Below are positions 1 through 13,156 of a stretch of 64,000 nt of DNA, piece after piece. The stretch covers positions 1-64,000 of the forward strand of contig CAWZYM010000206.1 in assembly GCA_963966185.1 (NCBI GenBank), written 5' to 3'. A program made the translations under genes and the position numbers. Below the pieces are notes generated by a model. That model made no database searches. It saw only the letters and a list, made by a program, of their open reading frames with translations, and was not told where the DNA came from. This DNA is from Rhabditoides inermis (taxonomy: Eukaryota > Nematoda > Chromadorea > Rhabditida > Rhabditidae). Each line of letters begins with the position of its first letter. The stretch's first letter is position 1.

Positions 1-45
<45 letters not shown>

Positions 46-160
46 GAGAGAGAGGGGAGAGAGAGGGGAGAGAGAGGGAGGGGAGAGAGAGGGGGGAGAG
101 AGAGGGGGGGAGGGCAGAAGAGAGCGGGGGAAGGGGAAGAAGGAGAGAGAGAGAGAGAGT
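1..160. repeat. (GA)n low-complexity tract at window edge
   Basis: Nearly pure purine tract of GA dinucleotides with G-run interruptions. It occupies the left edge and so lies inside or downstream of the truncated srt gene. No coding function. Confidence 0.9.
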
Positions 161-632
161 GTTCATTGAGCGTAATGCGTTGAATTATTTTCGTTTATCG
201 CCATTTATTTCAGAGATTTATTCTAAAGCAGCTTGCAAGATGAGCCTAAAAAAATTTTCGTTTTAAATTAATGGGGAAACGGCGAAAAAAGTTTCTTTTC
301 TACCATCTTGCAAGCTGCCTAATTAATCGCTTTGTTTATTTTGTTTCGAGATTACGGTCCATCGCTCGAATTGAGGTGTCTGTGTGTAAAGCGCGATTGA
401 GTGGGGATGACTACAGTGGTGAACGCGATTCTCTAATACGTTTCGTAGAAATTGAAACCGTGCAGTTTCTATATTTCCGCGTACGTTTCAGCCAAGTGGT
501 TTAACACAGGACTGATGAGCCGATCAATCAAAAAGCGGAATATCTTTTATTTTTAAAACACCAATAAATGAGGAAATGCTGACCTTTCGGGGTCGCAGGA
601 TGATTTCATATTCATATCACAAAACAACTAAC

Positions 633-3600
633 CGAGTTCTGTCGCCAATTGAAGGGCTGTCCGTGTTTCGTGTATTTCCGATGGAGAGTGAAGACGAATA
701 AGATGGAAAGAAGAATGTTGCCAACGACAACCGCAAAGTTGTGGGCTGTGTGGATGATGTTGGAGAACTTAAAGTTTGTTGATGTGTCACATTTATTTGC
801 AATTAAATCATTTGCGTACTTAGATTTGTAATATTACAATAGTCAGAAAAAAACATGAGTTTTTGTCTGAAAAAGGCAAAGATTTTATATGTTTTGTGTG
901 TAACCACTAACAAGTATAGGAACGAGGGTTGGAAAACAATGCTCGAAAAGTAAATACTCACTTGTACATTTGGTATGGTCGATATAAATGGAGTGAAGAA
1001 GAAACCAAAATGATCCGCGTTGAAAACGACCGGTCGAGTGAACGTTGTGATAGAAAGCGCGTAGAGCAGCGACAAAAATGGCATTATATACCCTGTAAAC
1101 GATTCATTTGTATGTTCATGCACTATTAGTGTACTTAATCATGCCCGGACAGTCGCTATCTTCACGACCGCGCCGCGGCATACGCGACGCGTGCCCTTTT
1201 GCGAATGTTCCAGCAAGAGCTGGAGCGCGATAATGTTTATGCTGAACGAACCTCTGTTTCCTCCAAGCACTGATTCAACCGACAGTGGATTGAGCATTTC
1301 AAAGAGTCGCAGGCAGGCGAGCGAAAGACACAGGAAACATGAGCCCATCCACGCTCCTGAAATAGGAATATTGGTCCCGCAACGATTTCATTTGTTTCGA
1401 TTTCATGTATGTGATATGTGATTCATGCCACAGAAGTATTTGTGCGAATTCACGTACATAAATGACATTTATCATAATATGTTTTTTTAGCGTTTCTCAT
1501 ATGCTAGATGATGGCATTTCGAAATGGAGAACGTAATTATTACAAAGGTTGTTGTTTGAACGCTGAACCTCGAGGACTGATGATTCAGTTTTTGAAATTG
1601 TCAGGTTATCGTTACACATTGAGCTTTTTCAAAGATCGCTGGGAGACCGAAGCGTTCAATTCCCAGTCTGATAAATGATATTTAACCAAGGGTGTGGCTA
1701 GCGCAGTGGATGTGCGCGCAGCTATCAAGCGGAAGGTCCCGGGTTCAATCTTCTCGGCGGCCAATGATGTACCGTTAGTCTAGGGTAGGGACCGCAACGT
1801 GAGGTGTAAAGTTTGTGTCGAAATCATGTAACATTTTCTGACTGGACGCGTTACTTGCTCTAATTAGCGTAGAACGATTCGCCCTTCCGCGCTGATTCCA
1901 ACGGTATTCGATTTATGGGAAAACGTGCCCCGTAAAGTATTGAAAATCGATAAAGAGTGGTATGATGACGTCATATTTCTTTGATCTAGCCGCCATTGCC
2001 CAAAATAAGTAATGAAAAATGGTGTCATAAGATACGTATTTCATCGAGTACTGATTGATTACAATCAAACAAAGCGTAGTGCTACTATTAGAAACAAGTA
2101 TATTCATAATTTTACTATTAATGACGTCATCAGTGCTTTGATCTAGCCGCCCTCTGTCGCACTTTCCCTGTGTGAGCGCGCGCTCGGGTGCGCGCGCGCC
2201 GCGCGGAATTAGAGCGCAATGTGAACGAGAAACCCTATGAACATTATATATTTTCGAAATCAGCTTGAAACGATCTACATTATGATACAAACTGCTATAC
2301 CACATCCAAACTACTGAAATTCTCATTGTGGTCCCTAGTCGTTAGTCACGGTGGAGTGACGACCACCCTCACAACTTTCGTGAGCCTCTAGTCAGAAGTC
2401 TGTGACGTCGTCTGATCCAAATTCATTGCATTCATCGATGGACCCCTTGTAAGCAGCTAGCGATTGGTACTCGAGAGCCTTAGGACAGTCCCCTTATTGG
2501 CTAGGTCGACGGTTGTATAACTTGAATCTGCTGATGAACAAACTTTTCAAAATACCGTATATTCTTCGGGAAAAAAGTGTTCACTGTTGCGGATATAAAA
2601 TAAGGACATCGCTCATTTCGCTTTTCTTCCGCAATTCACTTTTTTGAAACCGCTTTTTGCAAAAAAAAGTTCAATACTTTACAAGAAAAAAACATGAATA
2701 CCCACCGAATCCCATCATTCCCGTTATGTAAATGAGAATGGGATTCGTGCAGAATTCGTCGCCTCGTATGAAGAAATATCCAGCAAAAACGGAGTTGGAA
2801 GTAAGTGCAATGATATCTGTGATGCCCAGACACAACATTAGCTGGAAAATGTTTTGGATTACTTGTAATGTATTCGGGTTTTTTTGTTGCAAAAAAGTGT
2901 GTAGTAACATCATATCATATTGAACAAAAAAATGTTAGCTGAACAAAACTGCTACATACAATGAACAAAACACGCAACGACAATTATCTTCGCTTTTTTA
3001 AATGTAGGCCGTGGTTATTTGTTTATCTGGTTTTCACACAGAATCACACAAAGAGAGAAAACAGAATTCTCTGAACCGTACCTTGTAGCATAGGTTATCG
3101 TAGAGTTCTGTGTATTTGTACATAACAATCAGCGATGGCAAGTAGAGGATCTGTAAAAGTGACACTACGATTCCGACCATCACATATCACGTTCTAGTTT
3201 AATTGCAATGATCTTTTTTTTCTCGTTCACGATCGCTTCCGTTAAAGTGTCGAGAAAAAAAAACTATTCTAGAGAAAATCTCATCACAAAGATTTCACAG
3301 AAAAATTTCCCAAAGAGGTTTTCAAAAAAAGTTGTGTAGTCATTCGTCATGTAGTAATATTCGCAATGATATTGGATACTAATATTACATTTCCAACAAA
3401 AAAAACCAACTTGCGCAATGAATCCGTAAAACATATTTCCGAATCCTATCGCGATTTGAATCGGCATCATTGCTTCCTTGTCATTATTCACAACGTGGCC
3501 ACTGAAATATGTTTGTACATTACACTTGCAAAGAAAGAAAAACATTATTTACTTATAAAATCGCAATCTGATGTGAATTCGAATATCATTTCGTCATACC

Positions 3601-3778
3601 ATAACAAAAATACTTTTTTTTCTAGGTTTTTCGTGAGGATAGTTCACTGCTTGACTGCACATGCTACATAGACTAGACACCCACGTTCCGATTTTCCTTT
3701 CCGATTTTTTTTGAATAGTTACCTGCAATTGTAATCGGGAAAATTCGAAACTGCTCCATGTAAGAAAAAGTGATCCAT
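633..3778 (-). CDS. Srt-family 7TM chemoreceptor, gene A (3' end outside window)
   Basis: Nematode serpentine receptor of the Srt class, expected in the ciliary membrane of chemosensory neurons. Exons read on the minus strand: 3778-3723 (start ATG at 3778, ending in PDYNC), about 3501-3411, 3150-3082 (LYLPSLIVMYKYTELYDN), 2841-2706 (CLGITDIIALTSNSVFAGYF, then DEFCTNPILIYITGMMGF), 1356-1254 (AWMGSCFLCLSLACLRLF), 1092-966 (TRPVVFNADHFGFFFTPF) and 767-633 (HTAHNFAVVVGNILLSIL, then TLHRKYTKHGQPFNW). Order, phase and motifs match the two neighbouring genes. The last transmembrane exons (IYVYMQ and the HG-P-P-IYL-N-TIR type) are not found and probably lie beyond base 1. The last acceptor reads AAG rather than CAG. 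The large intron 2705-1357 carries a tRNA-like sequence and a dispersed repeat. Confidence 0.8.
1690..1762 (+). other. tRNA-like sequence (A box and B box), probably SINE or tRNA relic
   Basis: TGGCTAGCGCAGTGG resembles a Pol III A box and GGTTCAATC, about 45 bases later, a B box. The acceptor stem does not pair well, so a functional tRNA is unlikely. It lies inside an intron of srt gene A on the opposite strand. Confidence 0.35.
2336..2540 (+). repeat. Dispersed repeat, copy 1 (inverted copy at 55337-55535)
   Basis: About 200 bp that recur in reverse complement near 55.4 kb. Shared blocks include GGAGTGACGACCACCCTCAC, TTCATTGCATTCATCGATGG and TAGGTCGACGGTTGTATAAC. It sits in a large intron of srt gene A. 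No coding capacity is conserved, so it looks like a non-autonomous transposon. Confidence 0.75.
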
Positions 3779-4654
3779 TCTAAACTTTACAAGTGTAATA
3801 AATACGCGCAAAAGTACAATCATATATCATAAAACAAGTGCACAATACAAAATAACGAGAAAATGTACGCTACATACAGTGAGAAGTTATGAAGCTACCT
3901 CTTCTAGTATTTTTCTATTCATCGTCAATCCTATTTAATAACCCCAGAGAAATTAAACTGCGATCGGAGAACGGACGGAAGTGACATTTCTGAGAGATTC
4001 GAAGAAATCAAAAGTAAGTACAAAACACACTGAAATAGGATTTCTCACCCAATTACAACAAAGGTTGGGAATGGAATACTATGAATGGAAGAATTGTCGT
4101 CACCTTGTCTATGTGAATAATCCTTTAGCCAGGCTTGTAGGCGTTTTCAAATGCTTCTCATAGAGATGGATGAGAAAATTTAATTGTGAAAGGTGAAACA
4201 CTGAAGCCAATTCAAACTAAGTAGGAGGAAGAAATGGAATGTCAGAGAACTGGTGTGAGCTCGGCGAAACCTACAATTTTGCCTATAATCTGCTGAAAGC
4301 TATAAAGCTATAAGATCTGTTTTGTATCCCACAGACCAACAACTACTCTCGCACCACTTGTGTCAAACAGTTATATTTGCATAATACGTGAGAACAAAAT
4401 ATGACAACCTATGAATTAAGTACACGCAGCTCAACATTTTTTCATAATGCAAATTTGTTGATTATATAGATGAAAAATTATAAAGCACATAACATAATGC
4501 ATAAACAAACCACGTGCCACATGTAACAATACATGAACGGAAATGGGTTTCACTTGGCAATATAAACCTTGTTAAAAATGAAATGAAATGAAGCGTGCAA
4601 GTTACATTATCTACGTAGACAACAAGAAGGAGGATAAAAAGATAACAGCGATAA

Positions 4655-4695
<41 letters not shown>

Positions 4696-4748
4696 AGAGG
4701 GGGAGAAAGGAAAAGTCGAGTTGAAATACAGAAGGTGAAAAAGAGAGT

Positions 4749-4795
<47 letters not shown>

Positions 4796-5159
4796 CTTTC
4801 ACATGTGTACTGAGACACAAAATGATTTTTGTCGCCGGTTTTAACTACAATAACAAGTATGAGAATTGGAAATGTAAATGAAACAAGCAACGATCATTCG
4901 TCGATTAATCTATATAATCTGTTTAATCTCTCCTCTGCATATTAACTTATCACTCAATGTCAATAAACTTTAATTCAAACGAAAAACACATTGATTTGAA
5001 CACAGCACACATTTCAGATGAATAACAGTCTGACATTAGTAAATGTTTACGGATAATTAAAAATTAGCTTAGCCAAAGATCGCCAAAATAGAAGTTTGAA
5101 TTCAAGATTGCTTTCTGCATGCTACGTAGGTAAATGGAATACACGATGAAGACAGGATC
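3779..5159. other. Intergenic region between srt genes A and B
   Basis: AT-rich spacer holding the presumed promoter of gene A and the 3' flank of gene B. Two (GA)n tracts, about 4663-4693 and 4752-4792, are the only distinctive sequence. No supported gene. Confidence 0.6.
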
Positions 5160-7062
5160 TCATATGGCTGCTATCGTCGACGCGCCAGCGATCGCAGCGA
5201 GTGGAAGGGGCGGGACTGTCGAGGGCGGGGCCACGTCCGGCGAGGGTGGGACGACGGGTGCGACTGTGGGAAAGGGGGCCGGTAGAGTCACTGTGGTCGC
5301 TAGGACGATTGGTTTGCCCTCTCTAATGCGTGGTGCCATAGTGTTCGCGTGTCCGCTGACATTACTCTCACTCTCCTTTATTGCAGGGACGGCGTCGTTC
5401 GAGGTGTTTTGAGAGAGTGTGAGAGATATGAGCGGAGGAGAGATGGGATGAGGCGCCACCCTGAAAAGAAGACGTTGACATCTCACTACTAGAAAGTTTT
5501 TGTTTTGTATTAAACGCTATTTACCAATAATCGCTTGCAGCAACATATATGACACTCTAATCCTCCCTTCTCTTGTTTCACACGCACTCTACTCCACAAC
5601 TTTGCAAGCGTAGAAATATATCTTATAATAAAGTGAATAATATTTGTATAAAGCTCACTTGTGATATCTTTTCCGTATCTCTGCCTTGACACGACTGTGT
5701 TTCATTACTACCAGGACGGGCGGAGGAGTGTAGATCTGCAAATAATTTATAACATCATCTTATTTTATTATATATTATCTGTAAAATATGACAACCTGTT
5801 GTTAAACTTAAAGGTAGTGTAACCTCTGAACGCTGAATTTCAAACTTGAGAAATTTGTATTTTAAACTTTTTATAGTTGTTAATTTTTATGATTAATTCA
5901 TGTTTCGTTCAATATTAATTACTTTTGACAATATGCAAATTATTAAATAAGTCTACCGAAAGCGCCTATTGACGTGTCTTACGTCATTTATCTCAGACGA
6001 AGAAGTTGCGGCGTTTAGCGGCGATTTTTCAATATCAGCTGTTTGCTCTAATTCTTTGATATTTTATTATTATTTCGCTTATTATTTATTATTTGAACCT
6101 TAAAAAAGGAAACATTATAAAACTGGGTTTTCTTCATAAAACAGTAGAGTAGTGTAACATATTGTGCAAGTTGGTGCAAGTTATGCACCTTTTTCGGACG
6201 AGAACCAATCTGAACCTTGGTTCGCATTTATCACACATAAATTAAATTGATTTTTTTTTAAATAATTTTTGTATGAATTTAAATGCTGTATTGTGGCAAA
6301 ACATTCAAAAAATATTGTCGATAAACGAGCCATGATTTGTTTCATAACCAGAATCAGAGGTTACACTACCTTTAATGAACACAACAACACCTGGTTGTTT
6401 TGGTCTCTCATTGGGTATATAGTCGCCGCCTGGAGGATAGTTTATGTTATTGCCAGCCGGGGTCAGTTGGCGAAACTCAGTTTCGAGCGAGAGAGGTCAG
6501 ACAGCGCGGGAAAGGCTCGAGTGTGGCGCGGCCTCTTTGATTCGCATGCCGGCTTCTTTGATCGATAATATCGTTTGAAAGCGCGCGCTTGGGTCTCCTC
6601 ACGACTAGAAGGTAGATCGAATGCGACTAGAGGGTAGATCGATTTTCTACCGTAATCTCGCGAACTATCTCCCAGAAAAATCTTATATCAAAGTTTTCAC
6701 CTTTTAGGTCAAGTTAAATATGTAGCTAGATTAGGGATAATTTCTAAAGACCCTGCCTAGTCGTTTTCAATTTGTATTTCGTCAACCATGCTTTCCATTT
6801 GAAAGAGAACAAAGATTGTTCCTGACAACTAAAGAGTTATCGTATCTAGCTAAACTAAAACGCGAGACTACAAAACTGAAACGCGAAAACGACACTCGTT
6901 CAAAAGTCACCGACCCGTCCCAGGAGCATCCACCCGACGTACTGACGAATACGCGGGTTGAAAACGAGATAGATGGCCCCAGGGGATCCTTCAAACACAT
7001 TTTATTACCTGCTAGCACACACATCACTCCGTTATCACTAATTGGTGACGTCACGGTCGAGT

Positions 7063-7114
<52 letters not shown>

Positions 7115-10100
7115 ACCATGTACCAGCTGCCAGAACAGTCCTCCGATGAGTGATATGACTTGCGAGGGATCGAGTTGCATGTATACGTAGATCACCCCAG
7201 CTGAGAAGTGGAAGAGACAGAGCAGGCCGGTTTGGAGAAGGGCCTAGAAATATTGTTTGTTTTGTTTTTCCTGCAAATATCAAGGTTCAGTCAATTACAG
7301 TGAGAATCAAACGAGGTATTTTTGTTCACTTTCTGCTCACTCGCAATATATTACGACCACGTTTACAAGTTTCTCACTCCTCTAGGAGCAAGAAATATTT
7401 GAATGATCTTGAAAACCTCCTCTCTCCCTCTCTATTCTTCTCTACTTCTCTCTTTCCTTCTCTCCCTCTGCCCTCTAACCCCTCTCTCTCCCCCCCCCCC
7501 CCCCCCTTCACCGTATTGTGCCTCCACTTGAATGGCTGTCCATGTCTGGCGTACTTCCTATGCAGTGTCGCGACGAACATCCCCGATAGACAGATGTTCC
7601 CGACCACCACCACACAGTTGTTCGCCGTGTGCACCGGGTTGGTGTACTGAAATGACGTCATCGATGAGGATGTGACGTCATGATCTATAGGTTTTGATGG
7701 GACTTCATCAACCACACAGTTGTTCGCCGTGTGCACCGGGTTGGTGTACTGAAATGACGGCATAGATAAAGATGTTACGTCATGATCTATAGGTTTTGAT
7801 GGGACTTCATCAACCACACAGTTGTTCGCCGTGTGCACCGGGTTGGTGTACTGAAATGACGGCATAGATAAAGATGTTACGTCATGATCTATAGGTTAGG
7901 GTGTGACGTCATTTACAACTTCTCAGATTGTGACGTCATCGACAAAAAATTCCGACAACCACCACACAGTTGTTCGCCGTGTGCACCGGGTTGGTGTACT
8001 GCAAATTGGTGACGTCATCATTCATCAGAATCTGACGTCATTATCAATATTTGAGGATTTTGATCATTATTTTACGATGTGGCGTTCTGTGACGTCACCG
8101 AGCAAATATCTCAGAATCTTATGTATGTAGTATGTTATGTATCTCGATTTCTAGCACGCCATACTACAAGATTTTCCCACATGGACAGTTGTCTCACTAA
8201 TCATTTTCACATGAACATGTACACGAATTGAAAAAAAACACTGCTAATACAACACACTTCACACGACCTTGCCATTAATCAAGGATCAAAATTTGGGCTG
8301 GGAAGGCATAAAAACAGGCGTACTATTGATACTATTCAACTTTTTTTCTATTTTCGATTCTCGAGTCTCGATGGTAACTGCCGATTAGGGATCAGCGTTT
8401 CAGACTGGATGAACAACACAACATCACCTCTTCGTTGTTGTTGTTGTTTGTGGATATGAAAGGGGTGAAGAAGAATCCGAAGTGGTCTGCGTTGAAGAGA
8501 AGCGGGCGAGTGAGCAGAGACACGAGACCCGCGTACGAGAGGGACACGGCGTGCACGATGTAGCCTGCATGATCGAATTATTGATTTATTGGAATTGATA
8601 AAGTATGTATCCATAATCAGAAATCACAAAATCACAACACACAGCATTCAACAAACTAACGGTCAGACCCGTGAGTAGGGACAAAGTGAAGACTGTGACA
8701 GAGCCCATTGGCTTTGGCACCCATACGAGCGCATAGAATGGGTTGTCATCTCAAACACAGACACAGAAGCTACTTCAACCGTCCAGAACAAAAAGCAATC
8801 GAACTCGGGCTACCTAGTAGCCTGAGAGCAATCAATTTATAAACGGGTCATCTACAGTAAAACGAGAAAAGTTATTTGTGTAAAAAGACATTAGTCGTAC
8901 TCTGAAGTCCGTCTTTTTAAATTGGCATACTGTATTTGAATCTAAGAGATTCCAGTATTTCACAACTCGATGTGTGATAAAACTGTGTGACAAAACATCT
9001 TGAATTTGCAAGCATGAAGGGATTGGGAGCGTTTACGAAACCATACAGATAGCTATGAACAAGGCGCAAATCTGACAAATTTCTGCGAGTCCACAGTGTA
9101 TCTAGCTCCAATTGTTTCAGTCGACATTGATATGACAGTTTCGGGGCAATTTTGTATAGAATTTTTTTCGCGAGAGAGAGAGAACACAATGAAGCTTGCA
9201 TAATCGATGTATCGATTTTCGGTGTTGATGGACATCTTTGATCGATGTCTTTTTCGGTGCTCTTCTTTTACGCATTACCACTGCACCACCTGGACCACCT
9301 GGATAGACAGAATCATGAATGGAAGACGTAATGTTGCATATACTGTAAAGCTGTTGGACAACATGATTCTGGCGGGAAATCTGATGGTAAAAACACAACA
9401 TGAACAACATGGTTCTGTACAAAGCTGTTGGACAAAGCTGTTGGACAACACATGTTTCTGATGGAAATAGCTATGGTAAACACCAACCTCTCCTCCCCGC
9501 CAATCAATGTGTGAAACCGATTGTTTGTATTACGTATACTGTACCACTTAAAGTTCAGTAACCCCTTCGCAGAGTGAATCTCTTGAATCGGGGGGTTACC
9601 TTTACCTTTACCTTGACCTGTGAAACTGTTAGATCACTTAAGTGACTGTTAGACAATACCCACCTCTCCTCCCGGCGTCACTAACTGGATGAGAATCATG
9701 ACGACAAATTTTTTTTTCTGGATAAAAAATCTGATAGAAATTACGCACCTCTTCTCCCCGCCAGAAGGTGTGACACGCTGCACGGCTGGAGTAGCTGGAG
9801 GAGGCGGAGGGAGGCCAGCGCCAGGCACAGGAAGCACGAGCCCATCCATGCCGCTGCAAGGAGAGGGGTATTAAATGTGTCTATATAATACCATAATGTC
9901 CTATCAATGAGTGCTTTCACTGAGAGTTTCATTGAAATAAAAAGTTTCATATACATTTTCATTGACATTTTCACACTTACAATGAAATCTTCACCGTTAC
10001 ATAGAAATTTTCATAGCTTTCATTGAAGTTTTCAATCAAAGTCGACAGTGGTAAAACAGCGCCAATACCTTTAAAGGAACAGTGGCGACCTAATTCTGCA

Positions 10101-13100
10101 ACTAGCTCTCTTGAACGCGCATTACCACTCATGCAAAACATTTGCCGTAGACAGGACTCGAACCGGCGAGGCCTGTGCCACTACATACGGCGCACACACG
10201 CATTGAGCCACATAGTAAGTGAACGTGCTTCTTTCGTCTGGGATTATGTGTTCTCTCGCCATTTCTGCAGTATTGAAGAATTCAACGGAATGGAAGTCGT
10301 GGTGGGACCAATTTTGAGTTTGAAATAAAATGTTGCAACAGCGAGTTGCAACATTTGAAAGCAACGGATACTCGTTGTTCTTTCTCACAAATCGATTAAG
10401 ATTTTGATTTATATGATTCTTTTAGACATTCCAAGTCAAAAATAGGTCGCCAGTGTTCCTTTAACACATAGGTATTACAAATTATAGCCTGCGTCATAGC
10501 CGATCCCTCTACTTCAGCAGCAGCTACGATGCTCTACGATGCCCTTCTGGTGTCGCTCGTTGAAGCCTTTGTTTTGTTGTATCATATTTCTTTTTTCTTT
10601 TTCACGTGTTAACTTTTTTATCATATATTTTTTTTCTTTGTCACGTGTTATTATGCAACCGTATAAATTACTGAGAGCCGCGAGCTGGCTCTCAGTTCTC
10701 GCTTTCTGATGTACACCGCAGCGTGCGAGTTGTTGCGAGAATGAAACAATCTACCTTTACACTGTTTACACAACGTATTCCTCTTTCTTGAACAATTCCA
10801 ATGCGTAATTTCTTTTTTGATAAACTGTTGCTAATTACTTAAGCACACTCTCGAAGTTGACGTTCCACAATAAATCGACGGTCGCTCAGATCGTTTTTTT
10901 TGGCGGTCTCCTTTCAGAGGGAGAAAAAAAACTTTTTTTTCTTTATGTTTTACTCCATAACTCTCCAAGATTGAAGAGATTGAATTTGCGTTTGACTCGA
11001 TTTCACGTTTGACACACGGGATTATCCCTACCTATACCTGATTTCTACAAAATGTTACTCGATGGTTTGATGGTTGATTGATCTGCATAGACATTGAATC
11101 ATTTCCCGCTTGGTCTCTACGCTTGGTCTCTGTACTCTGCCAGTTTTTCACAAAATTGGGTAAGTACACTACACTGTAGAAAGAGTGTCATTTTCTTGAA
11201 TACCATCATTCCGTAAATGTCAAATGCATAGTTCACTGCCACTTTAAGTGCTCACACGTGCAAAAAGAAAATAACATCAGCGCTAACGACAGAAATATTT
11301 TTTCTCGACTAGGAAACCCCCGGATTTTCTGACATTTAAAAGAGTAAATGGGAAGTACGTAACAGACGGGAAAGTGTGCACGGATTCGATAGAACGAAGT
11401 CCAATAGCCCAACGGTGCGTTAAAATCGTCTCGGATAATGTGTTAGTGTAAAAAGGGCTTTGTGCTAAGAATTCAAGAGTTCATTGTTTACACAACACAA
11501 CACCCTAGTTAATCACATCCGTGAACGCTAACAGTCATTGCAAGAAGTTGCGCACTCATCATTTTCCAAGAATCTAAATGATGTATTAAGTAGCAATGAT
11601 TTGCAAACATTATAAGTTTTTTTTATGGTGAAAAAGATTTAGTCTTGGAATGCAGCGCACTAGTTAAAGATTGCTGCAGTTTCATCAATTTTTGCCACTG
11701 ACTTTTTGTAAACTGCCGTTAGTGCCTCTCGCAACCGCGTTGGAAAATGTTCGTAACTTCAGAGTTTTAACAGAAAATGTTGCACTTGTGTGTTAGTGGT
11801 TCATGCGCTAGAGATAAAAAAAGGGCGCGGGGCGCGGGCCTCCCAATCCGCGGGCAAATCTCAATCTCAGGCCCTCTAATCCCAAAAGCCAATCAGAAAG
11901 ATCTCAACGATCTTGTTTTTCGTGGAACTGATTTTTTTGTCTGTTTTTTGGTATATTTTCCTTTTTTTGGTTTCTCACACATAAAGGTAAGAGGCAGCCC
12001 CCTCAAAACAGAATAACATAAATATCCTAGTCAATCCTTGGTTTCATCACTAGATTGATTCTCTAGTGCTCTAGTTAGTTTCTCAGAGACAAAGGTGAAA
12101 TGCAATGTTATATATTGTGATCATTACAATTGAATAACATGTATTAAGAAAATAGCAAAGCCTAACCCCCTTCAAAAATTGAAGACTCACCAAACCCCAA
12201 GAGTCCAGTGATATACACAAGTGTTGGGTTCGTGCAAAACTCATCGCCTCTGAAATATTATCCAGCATTCATTTTGTGTAGTTTATAGTTCAATAAACTA
12301 TAAAATTCTGCCATCCACTATAAACTACAATGAACTACTGACAGTGTTATTATACAAATCTACATACCTAATAAAGAAATATCCTGCAAAAATGGAGTTG
12401 GATAAGAGAGCGATATTATCAGTTAGACCAAGAAAAAACATCACCTGAAATTCACTAAATTGGTATTTTCAATCGTCTTTTGTTTTGTGTTTCGTGTTTT
12501 GTGTTATGTTCTGTGTTCTCTCCAAACTAGTGTAAATTGATAAGCTGGAAAGGTTTTCTCAATAATTGAGTGTTACGTTTTTCCAACAAGTGTTTCAAGA
12601 TCAAAAATAGAAATGACGTACTTAATGTTACGTGTGACATGCTAAAGATTTATAATCAGGGAAGTGAATACAACATTTATAGCGAAAATCCTTTTTGTAC
12701 AAATGCCACAAACTACCTTATAGCAGAGGTTATCGTAGAGTTCAGTGTAGATGTACATCACAACAATACAGGGAAAATATACTACCTGAAATAAAGATAA
12801 TGAGAAAAAGTAAGAAAAAATAAAAAGAAAGGTAAGATTTTGACGGGGAAAGACGGTTGGACAGGATTAGTGTCTATCTCACCGGCCGGGTTTTCTCACC
12901 CAACTATAGAAGTGACAGGATAGTCTCTCACCGCATATGCTGTTATAAACACAGTGTCTGGTGAGGGATTATCCCTTCGGTTCGACTGCGTTCAGAGCGT
13001 ACAAACGGACGGGACGTCATCGTAAAGAAGTCAAAACGTTCGTCTAGTCTCAAACTGTGCGCTTTTTACATTGTCAACCCATTGTTCATGTCACTTGTTT

Positions 13101-13109
13101 CAATTATGA

Positions 13110-13156
<47 letters not shown>

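Noticed and set aside
230..318. Short inverted repeat GCAGCTTGCAAGATG / CATCTTGCAAGCTGC
   Set aside because: It resembles the start of the missing srt exon (GCTCATCTTGCAAGCTGC), but stops follow at once; probably chance or a small repeat.
1690..1762. Functional tRNA gene
   Set aside because: A and B boxes are present but the acceptor and T stems do not pair properly; kept only as a tRNA-like sequence.
1913..2326. 137-codon minus-strand frame
   Set aside because: It crosses intron sequence of srt gene A and has no family features or splice context.
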